Positions 1 through 6,412 of a stretch of DNA of 6,412 bases are shown in pieces (within the stretch, counting starts at the first letter, position 1; every line of letters begins with the position of its first letter). Made by a program: the position numbers and the translations under genes. Origin of the DNA: Waddliaceae bacterium (GTDB lineage: Bacteria > Chlamydiota > Chlamydiia > Chlamydiales > SLFE01). Below the pieces are notes generated by a model. The model was not told the origin of the DNA, ran no database searches, and worked only from the letters and a program-made list of their open reading frames with translations. The DNA is taken from positions 1 to 6,412 of the forward strand of contig SLFE01000112.1 of the NCBI GenBank assembly GCA_007124415.1. The letters are read 5' to 3'.

Positions 1-2
1 AG

Positions 3-2135
3 GGCCCGTCTTTAGAGGAGCGGAAGGAGAGAGTGAATGCTCCGGAATTAAATGAAGAGAGCATATTAAATGCAGAACATCTGGCAATGCGGGATTCATT
101 AAAAGGTGTTTATACTTTTCTCCTTGAAGGCGCGGATTTGGACAATTGTGTAAAAGAAAAGGAAGAAGCCAAAGATCTTTATAAAAAAAGAACAAGCACT
201 CCTCCTCGTGATGAAGATGTCGACAAGTGTTTGGAAATAACTAAGCAATGGCTCCGAGAAGGGATTGGCGGAGATCAGCCTTTTGCCAGTTATGCCAAGG
301 AATTGAACAGCGACGTTGATATGCGCCTTATTGCAGATGTTTACCCTCTTGTTACAAGGAGGCTTTTAATCAATAAAGCTGAGGAGTTGACTGAAGACAG
401 GATTCCGGCGCTTGGACATAACCTGTCCCAAAATTTAAAAGAGATGCTGAATAATGTTGTTCCCAAGGTGGCCGATCATGTGGTCTTGCAGGGGATCGGA
501 ATTTTAAGCAATGCGCCGACGGCTCGAATTATTGACGATGCGGTCATATCCTTTTACACGTTTTTGGACGCTTCGCTTAAGGCAAAGGACAATAAAGAAT
601 TTGCTGTTGAATTTCTATGCGCTCTTAGAGAAAAAAATTTAGACTATGATCCGGCTACGGCAAAGACCGGGCTGACAGAAGAGTGGGTCAGGACAAAGAT
701 TTGCGAACCGTTAAGAAACTTGATGCTCGGAGATCTAAACAGTGATGATAAGGAGAATAGGATCAATGCGCTCGGAAGCGTTCTTTCGCGCATAGCTGAT
801 GAAATCAAACTTCCCTCAGAATTTTACGAGCTTCTCACTTTTGGGCGCCAATTAGCTAGAGGATTTAAACCTAGCGATTATTGCACATTCCGCCTACAGG
901 AATATGGCCAGAAGGTAGTTTTTTCCACCATTGCACAGGTTGCAAAGGAACAAGGCTTTCTTGAAAAAGACGCTAATTTTGCCGATATATGGAGCAAGCT
1001 TCAGCAGCAGGGGCCTAATGCTTATAATGCGTTCAAACTATTTGCTCTCGAAGAAATTTTCGACCGCATTTTGGCAAGAGTGATCGCCCCCCGCATCCAC
1101 ATATCTTTTAAACCGGAAAAAATAGAAATGCTGCTAGGAAGCCAGATTCTTCCTGAAGTCAATGAGTCCTTGATGCAGACATACATTAAAATGGTGCTGG
1201 CTCACTCATCTAATCCGGATCTTTATGAAAACATTAAAGAAATTATAACAAACAGCGACGCTCCTCTCTCAAATTCATGCCTCGACCGGATTGCCGCTTG
1301 CGTCTATAAGCAGATGAAGGCCGAATCTGTTATTGGAAAAGGCGGCTATCTAAGTAGTCGATACAGTCCGGAAGAATGTCCTGAGCTTTACCGAAAGAAG
1401 CTTAAAGGTATTATCGAAATGTCTCTGCAGATTGTTGCAGAGGGCGAAGAAACGGATCCGGTCAAAGCCATACAAACTGCAGCAGACTGCCAAGCAATGC
1501 ATGAGTATACAGATGAAGAACTGGCTCCTTACAAGGATTTGCTCAATACAGCAATCATGGAAGCTGCAGGGTATAATCAACGTGGAAACTTGATCACTAA
1601 ATATGCTTATAATCTCGCGGTACCGATGTTGATAAACAAAGTGTTGGCGCCGGTTATTCTGGATTCATTGCATGACTATCGCATCAATTCGCAGAAAATT
1701 GCCAGTGATTTGTCCACGCTGATTCATGAAAAGTCGTTTGCGCTACTAAATTCGAAGCCGCTCGAAAACGAAGAAGGGGCGTTATGCGGATTATCGTCTG
1801 AAAAACACGTAAATGAAGAGGAACCGATCAAGTTCAATGCAGAATCATTTCTCCCGTCATTTGAAAGTGAGTGCGATATGCTGGCGTCCATATCCTACGA
1901 TATGGCCACGTTTCAAGCAAGGAGAGTGAAAGGGGGAATGATGGCGCTGAAACATCTTTTGGGAGAAGATCAAAAGGAGCTTGTGAATATGATTTACTCT
2001 GTTGCCATTCAGATCCTTAAGCGTCCGCTTGCTGCCGAGCTTATGATCAGTCATGCGGCCCAGCGCTCTATTGGCCATCTTCAGGAAGCTCAAGCCTCCT
2101 CAGTCCAGCCCCGTTTTTCCAGAAATTGCTCGTAA
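3..2135 (+). CDS. Large alpha-helical protein of unknown function, possibly 5'-partial
   Basis: I do not recognise this protein and assign no function. From the GTG at 33 it is 700 residues. That GTG has a purine-rich GGAAGGAGA just upstream, but the same frame stays open to the left edge and reads plausibly (GPSLEERKER before the GTG), so the gene may start outside the window. The sequence is rich in Leu, Ala, Glu and Lys and looks helical throughout. There is no signal peptide, no convincing membrane segment and no enzyme motif that I can see. Three stretches look like divergent copies of one helical pattern: about residues 102-124, 332-354 and 523-545, the first and third sharing LINK. Base composition is AT-richer than the - strand genes (two sampled 60-base lines are 33-35% GC, against 55-58% in two lines there). 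The last 15 codons run antisense into the ABC-F gene. A Chlamydiae-specific cytosolic or secreted protein is a guess. Confidence 0.8.
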   Translation, partial: GPSLEERKERVNAPELNEESILNAEHLAMRDSLKGVYTFLLEGADLDNCVKEKEEAKDLYKKRTSTPPRDEDVDKCLEITKQWLREGIGGDQPFASYAKELNSDVDMRLIADVYPLVTRRLLINKAEELTEDRIPALGHNLSQNLKEMLNNVVPKVADHVVLQGIGILSNAPTARIIDDAVISFYTFLDASLKAKDNKEFAVEFLCALREKNLDYDPATAKTGLTEEWVRTKICEPLRNLMLGDLNSDDKENRINALGSVLSRIADEIKLPSEFYELLTFGRQLARGFKPSDYCTFRLQEYGQKVVFSTIAQVAKEQGFLEKDANFADIWSKLQQQGPNAYNAFKLFALEEIFDRILARVIAPRIHISFKPEKIEMLLGSQILPEVNESLMQTYIKMVLAHSSNPDLYENIKEIITNSDAPLSNSCLDRIAACVYKQMKAESVIGKGGYLSSRYSPEECPELYRKKLKGIIEMSLQIVAEGEETDPVKAIQTAADCQAMHEYTDEELAPYKDLLNTAIMEAAGYNQRGNLITKYAYNLAVPMLINKVLAPVILDSLHDYRINSQKIASDLSTLIHEKSFALLNSKPLENEEGALCGLSSEKHVNEEEPIKFNAESFLPSFESECDMLASISYDMATFQARRVKGGMMALKHLLGEDQKELVNMIYSVAIQILKRPLAAELMISHAAQRSIGHLQEAQASSVQPRFSRNCS

Positions 2136-3583
2136 TTACCGAGGAACACTTCTTGGCCGCCCTGGTGGCAGATGATCATTTTATGGGGATTTAGCTTATG
2201 CAAGACATCCTCGTCATGCGTGACAAGAACCACCGACCCTGAAAAGTGGGCAATGGCATTCATCATGGCGTCGACAGACTCGACATCCAAATGGTGCGTC
2301 GGCTCGTCGAGTAGGAGAAGATTGGCCGGGGTGAGCAAAATTTTAGCGAGCAATACCCGGCTTCTTTCTCCGCCGGAGAGGACCGAGATGCTTTTTTTGG
2401 CGTCATCGCCTGAAAACAGCATGGCCCCGCAAGCGCTTCGAATTTTTCCGTAGGGCGTATCGGGAAAGGCTGCGATGAGCTCCTCCTCAATAGTATGCGC
2501 GCTGTTCAGCCGGTCGATATTTGTCTGGCCGAAGTAGGCCGCCTCGGTATTGGCGCCGAGGAATATTTCCCCTTGCTGCGGCTGGATCTCGCCAAGCAGC
2601 AAACGGAGCAGCGTCGACTTTCCGCTGCCGTTTTTCCCGATAATGGCCAGACGTTGACCGTTTCCTATGTCAAACTCGACGTCGTGAATGAGCTTTGTTT
2701 GAGGATCAAAAGAAAAGTGAAGGTCGCTAGCTCCCAGGATCCGCTTGCTTTGATTGCGCTTATAGTTGAATCTGAAAGCCAGGCTTTGCTCTTCCTGCAG
2801 AGCCTCCATCGTCTCGAGCTTTTCGATCGCTTTGAGGCGCGATTTCGCTTGAGCCGCTTTTGTCGCTTTCGCTCCAAAGCGTTCTACAAAAGACATCATG
2901 CGCTTTTTCTTTTTGTCGATATTTTCACGAGTCCGTTCATGCGTCTCTTCTTGTATCCGGATCATCTCATTATAGTTCTCAAGGTTTCCCTTCACCTTTT
3001 TGGCCTGCCCTCTTTTGATTCCGATAACATGGGTGCAGACTCGATTCACAAAAGAGCGATCGTGGGAGATAAAGAGAATTTGGCCGTGCCAGTCCAGGAG
3101 GAAATCTTCCAGCCAGCGGATGGCCAGGATGTCCAAATAGTTGGTCGGTTCGTCGAGCAGAAGGAGGTCGGGCTCGCCGGCGAGCACCTTGCAGAGGGCA
3201 AGGCGCAGCTGATAGCCGCCTGAAAAGCTCTCGGGAGCCTTAAGGAAATCTTCGTCTGTAAATCCCAGCCCTTCAAGGATGATCTCGACCTTGTATTGAA
3301 GGTCGCGCTCTTCCGGCCGCAGTCCGAGGACCGCCTCTTCGATCAATGTCGGTTCGGTGAAGCGGATATGCTGGGGCAAAGAGCCGATCCTAAGGCCCTT
3401 GGGAAACCGAATCTCTCCCGAATCGGCGATTTCCGAGCCCTCTAGAATGCGGAGCAGCGTCGACTTGCCCGATCCGTTCCTTCCAGCAATGGCGCACCTC
3501 TCTCGCCCGCTGATGTGAAAGCTTACATCGGAAAAAAGGTAGCGGTCCCCATAAGCTTTTGAAATATTGTCAACTTGCAGCAT
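2090..3583 (-). CDS. ABC-F family ATPase (duplicated ATP-binding cassette, YheS-like translation factor)
   Basis: A soluble protein of 497 residues with two ABC ATPase modules and no membrane segment, which defines the ABC-F class. Known members bind the ribosomal E site and act on stalled or initiating ribosomes; some give antibiotic resistance. Numbering from the ATG: module 1 has Walker A GRNGSGKST (about 35-43), signature FSGGYQLRL, Walker B LLLLDEPTNYLD and H-loop SHD (174-176). A charged linker (about 210-265, with KKKKR, FVERF and AKATKAAQAKSRLKAIEKLE) fits the P-site tRNA interaction motif and resembles YheS more than EttA or Uup. Module 2 has Walker A GKNGSGKST, signature LSGGERSR, Walker B LLLLDEPTHHLD and H-loop THD. 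The second DEPT motif is followed by H where N is usual. I chose ATG 3583 over TTG 3589 because MLQVDNISK is a typical ABC-F opening and an AAAGG ribosome site lies 6 nt upstream. It overlaps the transporter gene by 14 nt. Subfamily assignment is by eye only. Confidence 0.95.
   Translation of the reverse strand: MLQVDNISKAYGDRYLFSDVSFHISGRERCAIAGRNGSGKSTLLRILEGSEIADSGEIRFPKGLRIGSLPQHIRFTEPTLIEEAVLGLRPEERDLQYKVEIILEGLGFTDEDFLKAPESFSGGYQLRLALCKVLAGEPDLLLLDEPTNYLDILAIRWLEDFLLDWHGQILFISHDRSFVNRVCTHVIGIKRGQAKKVKGNLENYNEMIRIQEETHERTRENIDKKKKRMMSFVERFGAKATKAAQAKSRLKAIEKLETMEALQEEQSLAFRFNYKRNQSKRILGASDLHFSFDPQTKLIHDVEFDIGNGQRLAIIGKNGSGKSTLLRLLLGEIQPQQGEIFLGANTEAAYFGQTNIDRLNSAHTIEEELIAAFPDTPYGKIRSACGAMLFSGDDAKKSISVLSGGERSRVLLAKILLTPANLLLLDEPTHHLDVESVDAMMNAIAHFSGSVVLVTHDEDVLHKLNPHKMIICHQGGQEVFLGNYEQFLEKRGWTEEA
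2604..2620. repeat. 17-bp direct repeat, copy 1 (Walker A codons of ABC-F module 2)
   Basis: CGGAGCAGCGTCGACTT occurs here and at 3450-3466 in the same orientation, 846 bp apart. On the - strand it encodes KSTLLR of the P-loop with identical codons in both ATPase modules. It follows from the domain duplication plus shared codon choice and is not a mobile-element signature. Confidence 0.85.
3450..3466. repeat. 17-bp direct repeat, copy 2 (Walker A codons of ABC-F module 1)
   Basis: Exact copy of 2604-2620; bases on both sides differ. It encodes KSTLLR in the first ATPase module of the same gene. Confidence 0.85.
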
Positions 3584-4292
3584 GGACAACCTTTAATTCT
3601 GTATTTGTTTCTCCGGTTATTTTGCGTATGAGTGCAACGCCCGCGTAGCAAAGGGGTGTGTCGAAGAGGGCGAAGAGGAGCTTGCAGGCGTACATATAGA
3701 ACCATATTTCCAGGCAGACGAGAAACTCAAGGCCCAGGCCGAAATAAAAATAGATAGCGGCGAAAACGGTGGAGTCGATCAGCTGCGAGGTCATAGTCGA
3801 TGCGTTGTTTCTCAGCCACAGGTGCTTTCCTTTGGTCAGCCTTTTAAAGAAATGAAAGAGGCTGACGTCGGTGAACTGCGAGATGAGATAGGCGATCATC
3901 GAAGCCAAAATGAGGATGCCGCTGACATGAAAGACCGATTCGAACGCAGTTTGATACTGGGCCGGGTCTGTGTAGCCGAAAGGGTTGCCGGGAGCGGCCC
4001 AAAAGGGGTGCGGCGGCAGGCTTAAGGTGAACTGCACCGCTAAAAGCATAAAGAGGCTCATGGCAAAACCGCATCCCACCAGAAAATTGGCTCTTTTTCT
4101 TCCCCAGATCTCACAAGTGATATCGGTAATAAGAAAACTGATGGGGTAGAGGAGGTCGCCTCCTGTGAGGGGAATATCCGAAAAGGGGAGCTGAAAAATT
4201 TTGACAGCCAAAATATTAGTCAGAACCAAATTGACGCTGAACAAGACGGCAAGTATGATAAAAACTTTTTGAGATCGACTTAACTCATCCAT
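3570..4292 (-). CDS. yhhQ: Queuosine precursor transporter, VUT family (YhhQ/DUF165)
   Basis: An integral inner-membrane protein of 240 residues, the usual family size, that imports a precursor of the tRNA wobble base queuosine (preQ0, preQ1 or queuine depending on the organism). Two family hallmarks are clear: ISFLITDITCEIWGRKRA (51-68), with the conserved acidic residues D57 and E61, and LRNNASTMTSQLIDS (160-174). Hydrophobic segments lie near 9-32, 45-60, 68-92, 122-142, 170-188 and 189-212, consistent with about six helices. Chlamydia is reported to use a YhhQ homologue together with a queuine-type tRNA-guanine transglycosylase for salvage; whether this copy prefers queuine cannot be read from sequence. 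ATG 4292 is chosen because it opens just before the first helix. A TTG at 4331 would add 13 residues and overlap the upstream gene by 23 nt. Neither start has a clear ribosome site, so coupling to the upstream gene, which stops 16 nt before the ATG, is likely. Confidence 0.92.
   Translation of the reverse strand: MDELSRSQKVFIILAVLFSVNLVLTNILAVKIFQLPFSDIPLTGGDLLYPISFLITDITCEIWGRKRANFLVGCGFAMSLFMLLAVQFTLSLPPHPFWAAPGNPFGYTDPAQYQTAFESVFHVSGILILASMIAYLISQFTDVSLFHFFKRLTKGKHLWLRNNASTMTSQLIDSTVFAAIYFYFGLGLEFLVCLEIWFYMYACKLLFALFDTPLCYAGVALIRKITGETNTELKVVHAAS
3590..3594 (-). promoter_or_regulatory. Ribosome binding site of the ABC-F gene
   Basis: On the - strand AAAGG is followed by the 6-nt spacer TTGTCC and then ATG at 3583. 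This supports the ATG over the TTG at 3589, which would leave no spacer. The site lies inside the last codons of the upstream transporter gene, so translation of the two is probably coupled. Confidence 0.6.
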
Positions 4293-4308
4293 AGTAAGTA
4301 TTTTAGCA

Positions 4309-6138
4309 TCAATCAATGTATTCGTCAGCAATAAATCGCTTGTCGTGTCCTTCGAGGACGTGGAAAACCCGGATTTTATTCAGGGTGACGGGGGAAAGCT
4401 GGCCGATGGGAAGGTAAACAATTTTTTTACCGTATCTTGAGGCAAAACTTTTCATCGCGCTCCGCGGAGGAGTTGCCGACACATAGGTGACCAGAGGCTG
4501 CACGGCGTAGTCGATAGCGGCGGCAAGGAGCACTTCGGATTTCCTTTCGAACATAAAATAATCGGGATCGGACCAGATGTCGAAAATTCTACGCGGCGGG
4601 TACGACATCATTATCCCTCCGTACTCGCAGCGGCTTATGCCTGGGCCGATGACATTTTCAGACATCGGGGTCGCGTAGAATGCCATGTCCGACTCTTGGT
4701 CGTGTTCTCCGAGCCATGTTGTCCGCCAGGGATACTTTTCCTGAAAAGCGCCTTCGTCGCCCGTTGGATGATCTTCATCGAAAATGACCACAACGGATCC
4801 GACGCTCCCCAAAGGCTTGCTGTGCACTTTCACATAGAGCTTGTGTTCCGGCCAGTGGCGGATCGTCTCACGGGTGTCGATGCCGTCTTCCAGGCTTGCC
4901 GAGAAGGGGACGGTTCTGGCTCCTTCCTCGGAGATGATCTGCGATCCTTTTTTCTTCAAATATTCGCCGAAATTTTCTATGACGACATCTTCGGGAGGAT
5001 ATGAGCAGATAGCGAAAGGGCCGGGCGGTTTGAAGCGATAGTCCTTTTTTTTCTTGCGGCGATGCATTTGAAAAAAGTTTTTGCGCCCCTTTTCCTTCAA
5101 ATGAAATTGAATCAGTTTGCTTTCTCCCCAAATGTCTGAGGCGCTCAGGTCCAGCTCTTCGAGTCCGTCTACATTGCTCAAGTAGGGGTAATCGGTGGCC
5201 AGCTCCCACACTTCATAAGCATAATTGTGCTCGACGCACCCTTTTGCCGCGCTGAGAATTTGGAAGAGGGTGGGCATCAACCTTCCTTTTAGAAGCGAGT
5301 AATTGCGTACGAACTTCATAATGTTCCGCAAATGATAACCGGGAAATGAGTGGCCGCTGTTTTCGACATAAGCCTCGGATGCTTCTTTGTAGAGCTGCAA
5401 TATCAGCTTCTGCCTGTCGGGCGGAAAATCGCCGCTGTCCACGCGCTCTCTCAGCTCCTCATAGTTTGCCGAGATCCATCCGAATTCGGCCATCGATTCG
5501 CGGCAGGACTCCTCCGAAAGGGTGCACACCTTGACAGAGTCGCGCTCTGCGTGCTTGAGTTCAGGAAACTTGGGGCGGTCGACAAGGTCGAGCACCTTTT
5601 GAACATGAAACATCCCTCCCACGAACAAAATTTTGTCATATGTGAGGCTCAGTTCTTTGAGCCTTTTGGCCATGTACAGTTCGCGATGCTGGTCGAAGGC
5701 TGTTCTTGGAGGCTTTGATTCAAGTATGATCTTTTCATAGGATTCGTAGTAGTACTTCAACCCGATCTTGTTGATGGCGTACGGGTCGGGGACAATGTCG
5801 ATAAGATCGGGATAACCATCGACATCAAGATCAATGCAGTGTGCTGCCCGTTGATTTTCCATAGCGCTTCGAAGAGCTTCGTAAATCGGGTCGCAAGGTT
5901 CGCAAAGCGTGTAAAGGGGGTCGAGATGAGAGTTGAAAGCGACGACAACGCTGATGTCCGGGAGCCTCGAGGCCGCATGCAGATGCTGCAGCTGCATGGT
6001 TTCGGGAAGCTCGACGGCTACGCAGTCGGGCTGCAACAAATCGAAAACATCCTTGACCTCTCCCGCCATTTCCATGTTGTAATGGATCACGGGAACGGCA
6101 TAAATCGAATCTTTTTGCAGGTAAAACAAATCCTTCAT
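4309..6138 (-). CDS. TraB/ChaN/DUF5682-clan-like protein with an unassigned C-terminal half
   Basis: A 609-residue, apparently cytosolic protein without signal peptide or membrane helix. The N-terminal ~200 residues show the pattern of the TraB/EreA/ChaN clan: a first strand ending in a conserved His (VIHYNMEMAG, H19), then a strand with an acidic residue (VAVELPE, E43), later an Arg/Met helix (HRELYMAKRLKEL, 151-163), and a strand ending in a second His (ILFVGGMFHV, H178). In the clan such His and Glu residues are thought to form a metal or hydrolase-type site. The closest feel is DUF5682, which commonly neighbours MoxR ATPases. Residues ~245-370 look helical and end in a basic patch (RRKKKKDYRFK, 360-370). 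Residues ~375-609 are alpha/beta-like and unknown to me; they include YGGIMMSYPPRRIFDIW (506-522). The start is an ATG overlapping the stop of the AAA+ gene (ATGA), implying coupled translation. The enzymatic activity is unknown; clan assignment is by motif reading, not a search. Confidence 0.75.
   Translation of the reverse strand: MKDLFYLQKDSIYAVPVIHYNMEMAGEVKDVFDLLQPDCVAVELPETMQLQHLHAASRLPDISVVVAFNSHLDPLYTLCEPCDPIYEALRSAMENQRAAHCIDLDVDGYPDLIDIVPDPYAINKIGLKYYYESYEKIILESKPPRTAFDQHRELYMAKRLKELSLTYDKILFVGGMFHVQKVLDLVDRPKFPELKHAERDSVKVCTLSEESCRESMAEFGWISANYEELRERVDSGDFPPDRQKLILQLYKEASEAYVENSGHSFPGYHLRNIMKFVRNYSLLKGRLMPTLFQILSAAKGCVEHNYAYEVWELATDYPYLSNVDGLEELDLSASDIWGESKLIQFHLKEKGRKNFFQMHRRKKKKDYRFKPPGPFAICSYPPEDVVIENFGEYLKKKGSQIISEEGARTVPFSASLEDGIDTRETIRHWPEHKLYVKVHSKPLGSVGSVVVIFDEDHPTGDEGAFQEKYPWRTTWLGEHDQESDMAFYATPMSENVIGPGISRCEYGGIMMSYPPRRIFDIWSDPDYFMFERKSEVLLAAAIDYAVQPLVTYVSATPPRSAMKSFASRYGKKIVYLPIGQLSPVTLNKIRVFHVLEGHDKRFIADEYID
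6135..6138 (-). promoter_or_regulatory. ATGA stop/start overlap coupling the AAA+ and TraB-like genes
   Basis: On the - strand the bases read ATGA: ATG starts the TraB-like gene and TGA ends the AAA+ gene. No strong ribosome site lies close upstream (the nearest purine run, GAGG, is about 16 nt away), so re-initiation by ribosomes finishing the ATPase is the likely mode and would keep the two products in fixed ratio. Confidence 0.65.
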
Positions 6139-6412
6139 GGCAGAAAATCGAGAGCCTCGTCTCCAAGAGTCATGGCAATCGCTTGGCGCAGCAGCCCGTC
6201 GTATTGAGATTCGGCGTTTAAGCTTTTAATCCTCTTGGCCGCGTAGCGGGCGATATTGATGCCGTCCCTCACTGTGTAGTTGGCGTTGGATGAGTGGGCT
6301 TTTTGCAAAAAGTCGACAACGTAGTCCATAATATGCTCTTCAACGAAGGGGAGGTTTTCCCTGAGTATGCGCTTCTCTTCTTCGGCTTCGGGAAAGTCTA
6401 AGTAGATCTGCG
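6135..6412 (-). CDS. MoxR-like AAA+ ATPase, C-terminal fragment (5' end beyond window)
   Basis: Only the last 91 residues are present; the frame is open to the right edge, so the start and the Walker motifs lie outside. The fragment opens with IYLDFPEAEEEKRILRENLP, which fits the end of an AAA+ core, where a strand giving the subunit's specificity leads into the C-terminal lid helices. It is followed by a helical lid containing YTVRDGINIARYAAKR, where the Arg of VRDG sits in the place expected for sensor 2. MoxR ATPases act as chaperone-like remodelers, usually with a partner gene next door (VWA proteins or DUF5682-type proteins). The immediate partner here is the overlapping TraB-like gene. 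An internal ATG at 6329 would give only 64 residues and is not a credible start. Without the Walker A and B motifs the family call rests on the lid alone. Confidence 0.78.
   Translation of the reverse strand, partial: QIYLDFPEAEEEKRILRENLPFVEEHIMDYVVDFLQKAHSSNANYTVRDGINIARYAAKRIKSLNAESQYDGLLRQAIAMTLGDEALDFLP

Noticed and set aside
1350..1580. 76-codon - strand open frame with a hydrophobic, Cys-rich translation inside the orphan gene
   Set aside because: Fully antisense to a continuous 700-codon frame, without a ribosome site; considered chance.
2083..2100. Small inverted repeat AGGAAGC-TCAA-GCCTCCT near the ABC-F stop as a terminator
   Set aside because: Only six or seven pairs with an internal mismatch, inside two coding regions, and no T-tract follows on either strand.
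2495..3223. 242-codon open frame on the + strand opposite the ABC-F gene
   Set aside because: It is antisense to clear Walker A, linker and Walker B coding sequence; its translation has no domain character and is explained by the codon bias of the real gene.
4294..4320. Possible promoter before the transporter gene (TAAAAT as a -10 box)
   Set aside because: The best -35-like hexamer, TTGCTG, is 20 nt away, the -10 box is almost at the start codon, and the gene sits within a tightly packed operon.
5350..5718. 122-codon open frame on the + strand opposite the TraB-like gene
   Set aside because: Shadow of the 609-residue gene; no ribosome site and no recognisable protein features.
5831..6166. 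111-codon - strand open frame across the ATPase/TraB-like junction
   Set aside because: Runs in another frame through two supported genes; Arg/Ala/Ser-rich low-complexity translation typical of an out-of-frame reading.

Overview
The window is almost fully coding. It holds one protein gene on the + strand (left third) and a run of four closely packed genes on the - strand (right two thirds). No RNA gene, CRISPR array, insertion sequence or long non-coding stretch was found, and no gap between genes exceeds about 20 bases.

Organism: probably a bacterium of the Chlamydiae, more likely an environmental (amoeba-associated) lineage than Chlamydia itself. The hints are a large orphan helical protein, a VUT-family queuosine-precursor transporter, a YheS-like ABC-F protein, and a MoxR/TraB-type pair in a compact genome of intermediate GC. 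This is a judgement from overall resemblance; no marker gene is present to prove it.

Layout, left to right. (1) About 3-2135, +: a 700-residue or longer protein of unknown function. Its reading frame is open to the left edge, so the true start may lie outside the window. It is clearly AT-richer than the rest. (2) 2090-3583, -: an ABC-F ATPase with two ATP-binding modules, a soluble translation factor type and not a transporter. Its 3' end overlaps the end of gene 1 tail to tail by 46 bp. (3) 3570-4292, -: a membrane transporter of the VUT/YhhQ family for queuosine precursors. (4) 4309-6138, -: a 609-residue protein whose N-terminal third looks like the TraB/ChaN/DUF5682 clan and whose C-terminal half I do not recognise. 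(5) 6135-6412, -: the C-terminal 91 residues of a MoxR-like AAA+ ATPase, cut by the right edge.

The four - strand genes look like one transcription unit read right to left. ATPase and TraB-like genes share an ATGA stop/start overlap; the TraB-like stop is 16 nt from the transporter ATG; the transporter and ABC-F genes overlap by 14 nt. The first pair is the likely functional module: a MoxR ATPase that would remodel or control the TraB-like protein. The last two genes both touch translation (tRNA queuosine supply; ribosome-associated ATPase), although a shared pathway is not shown. The MoxR/TraB-like pair and the orphan + strand protein are the parts least explained by known biology.
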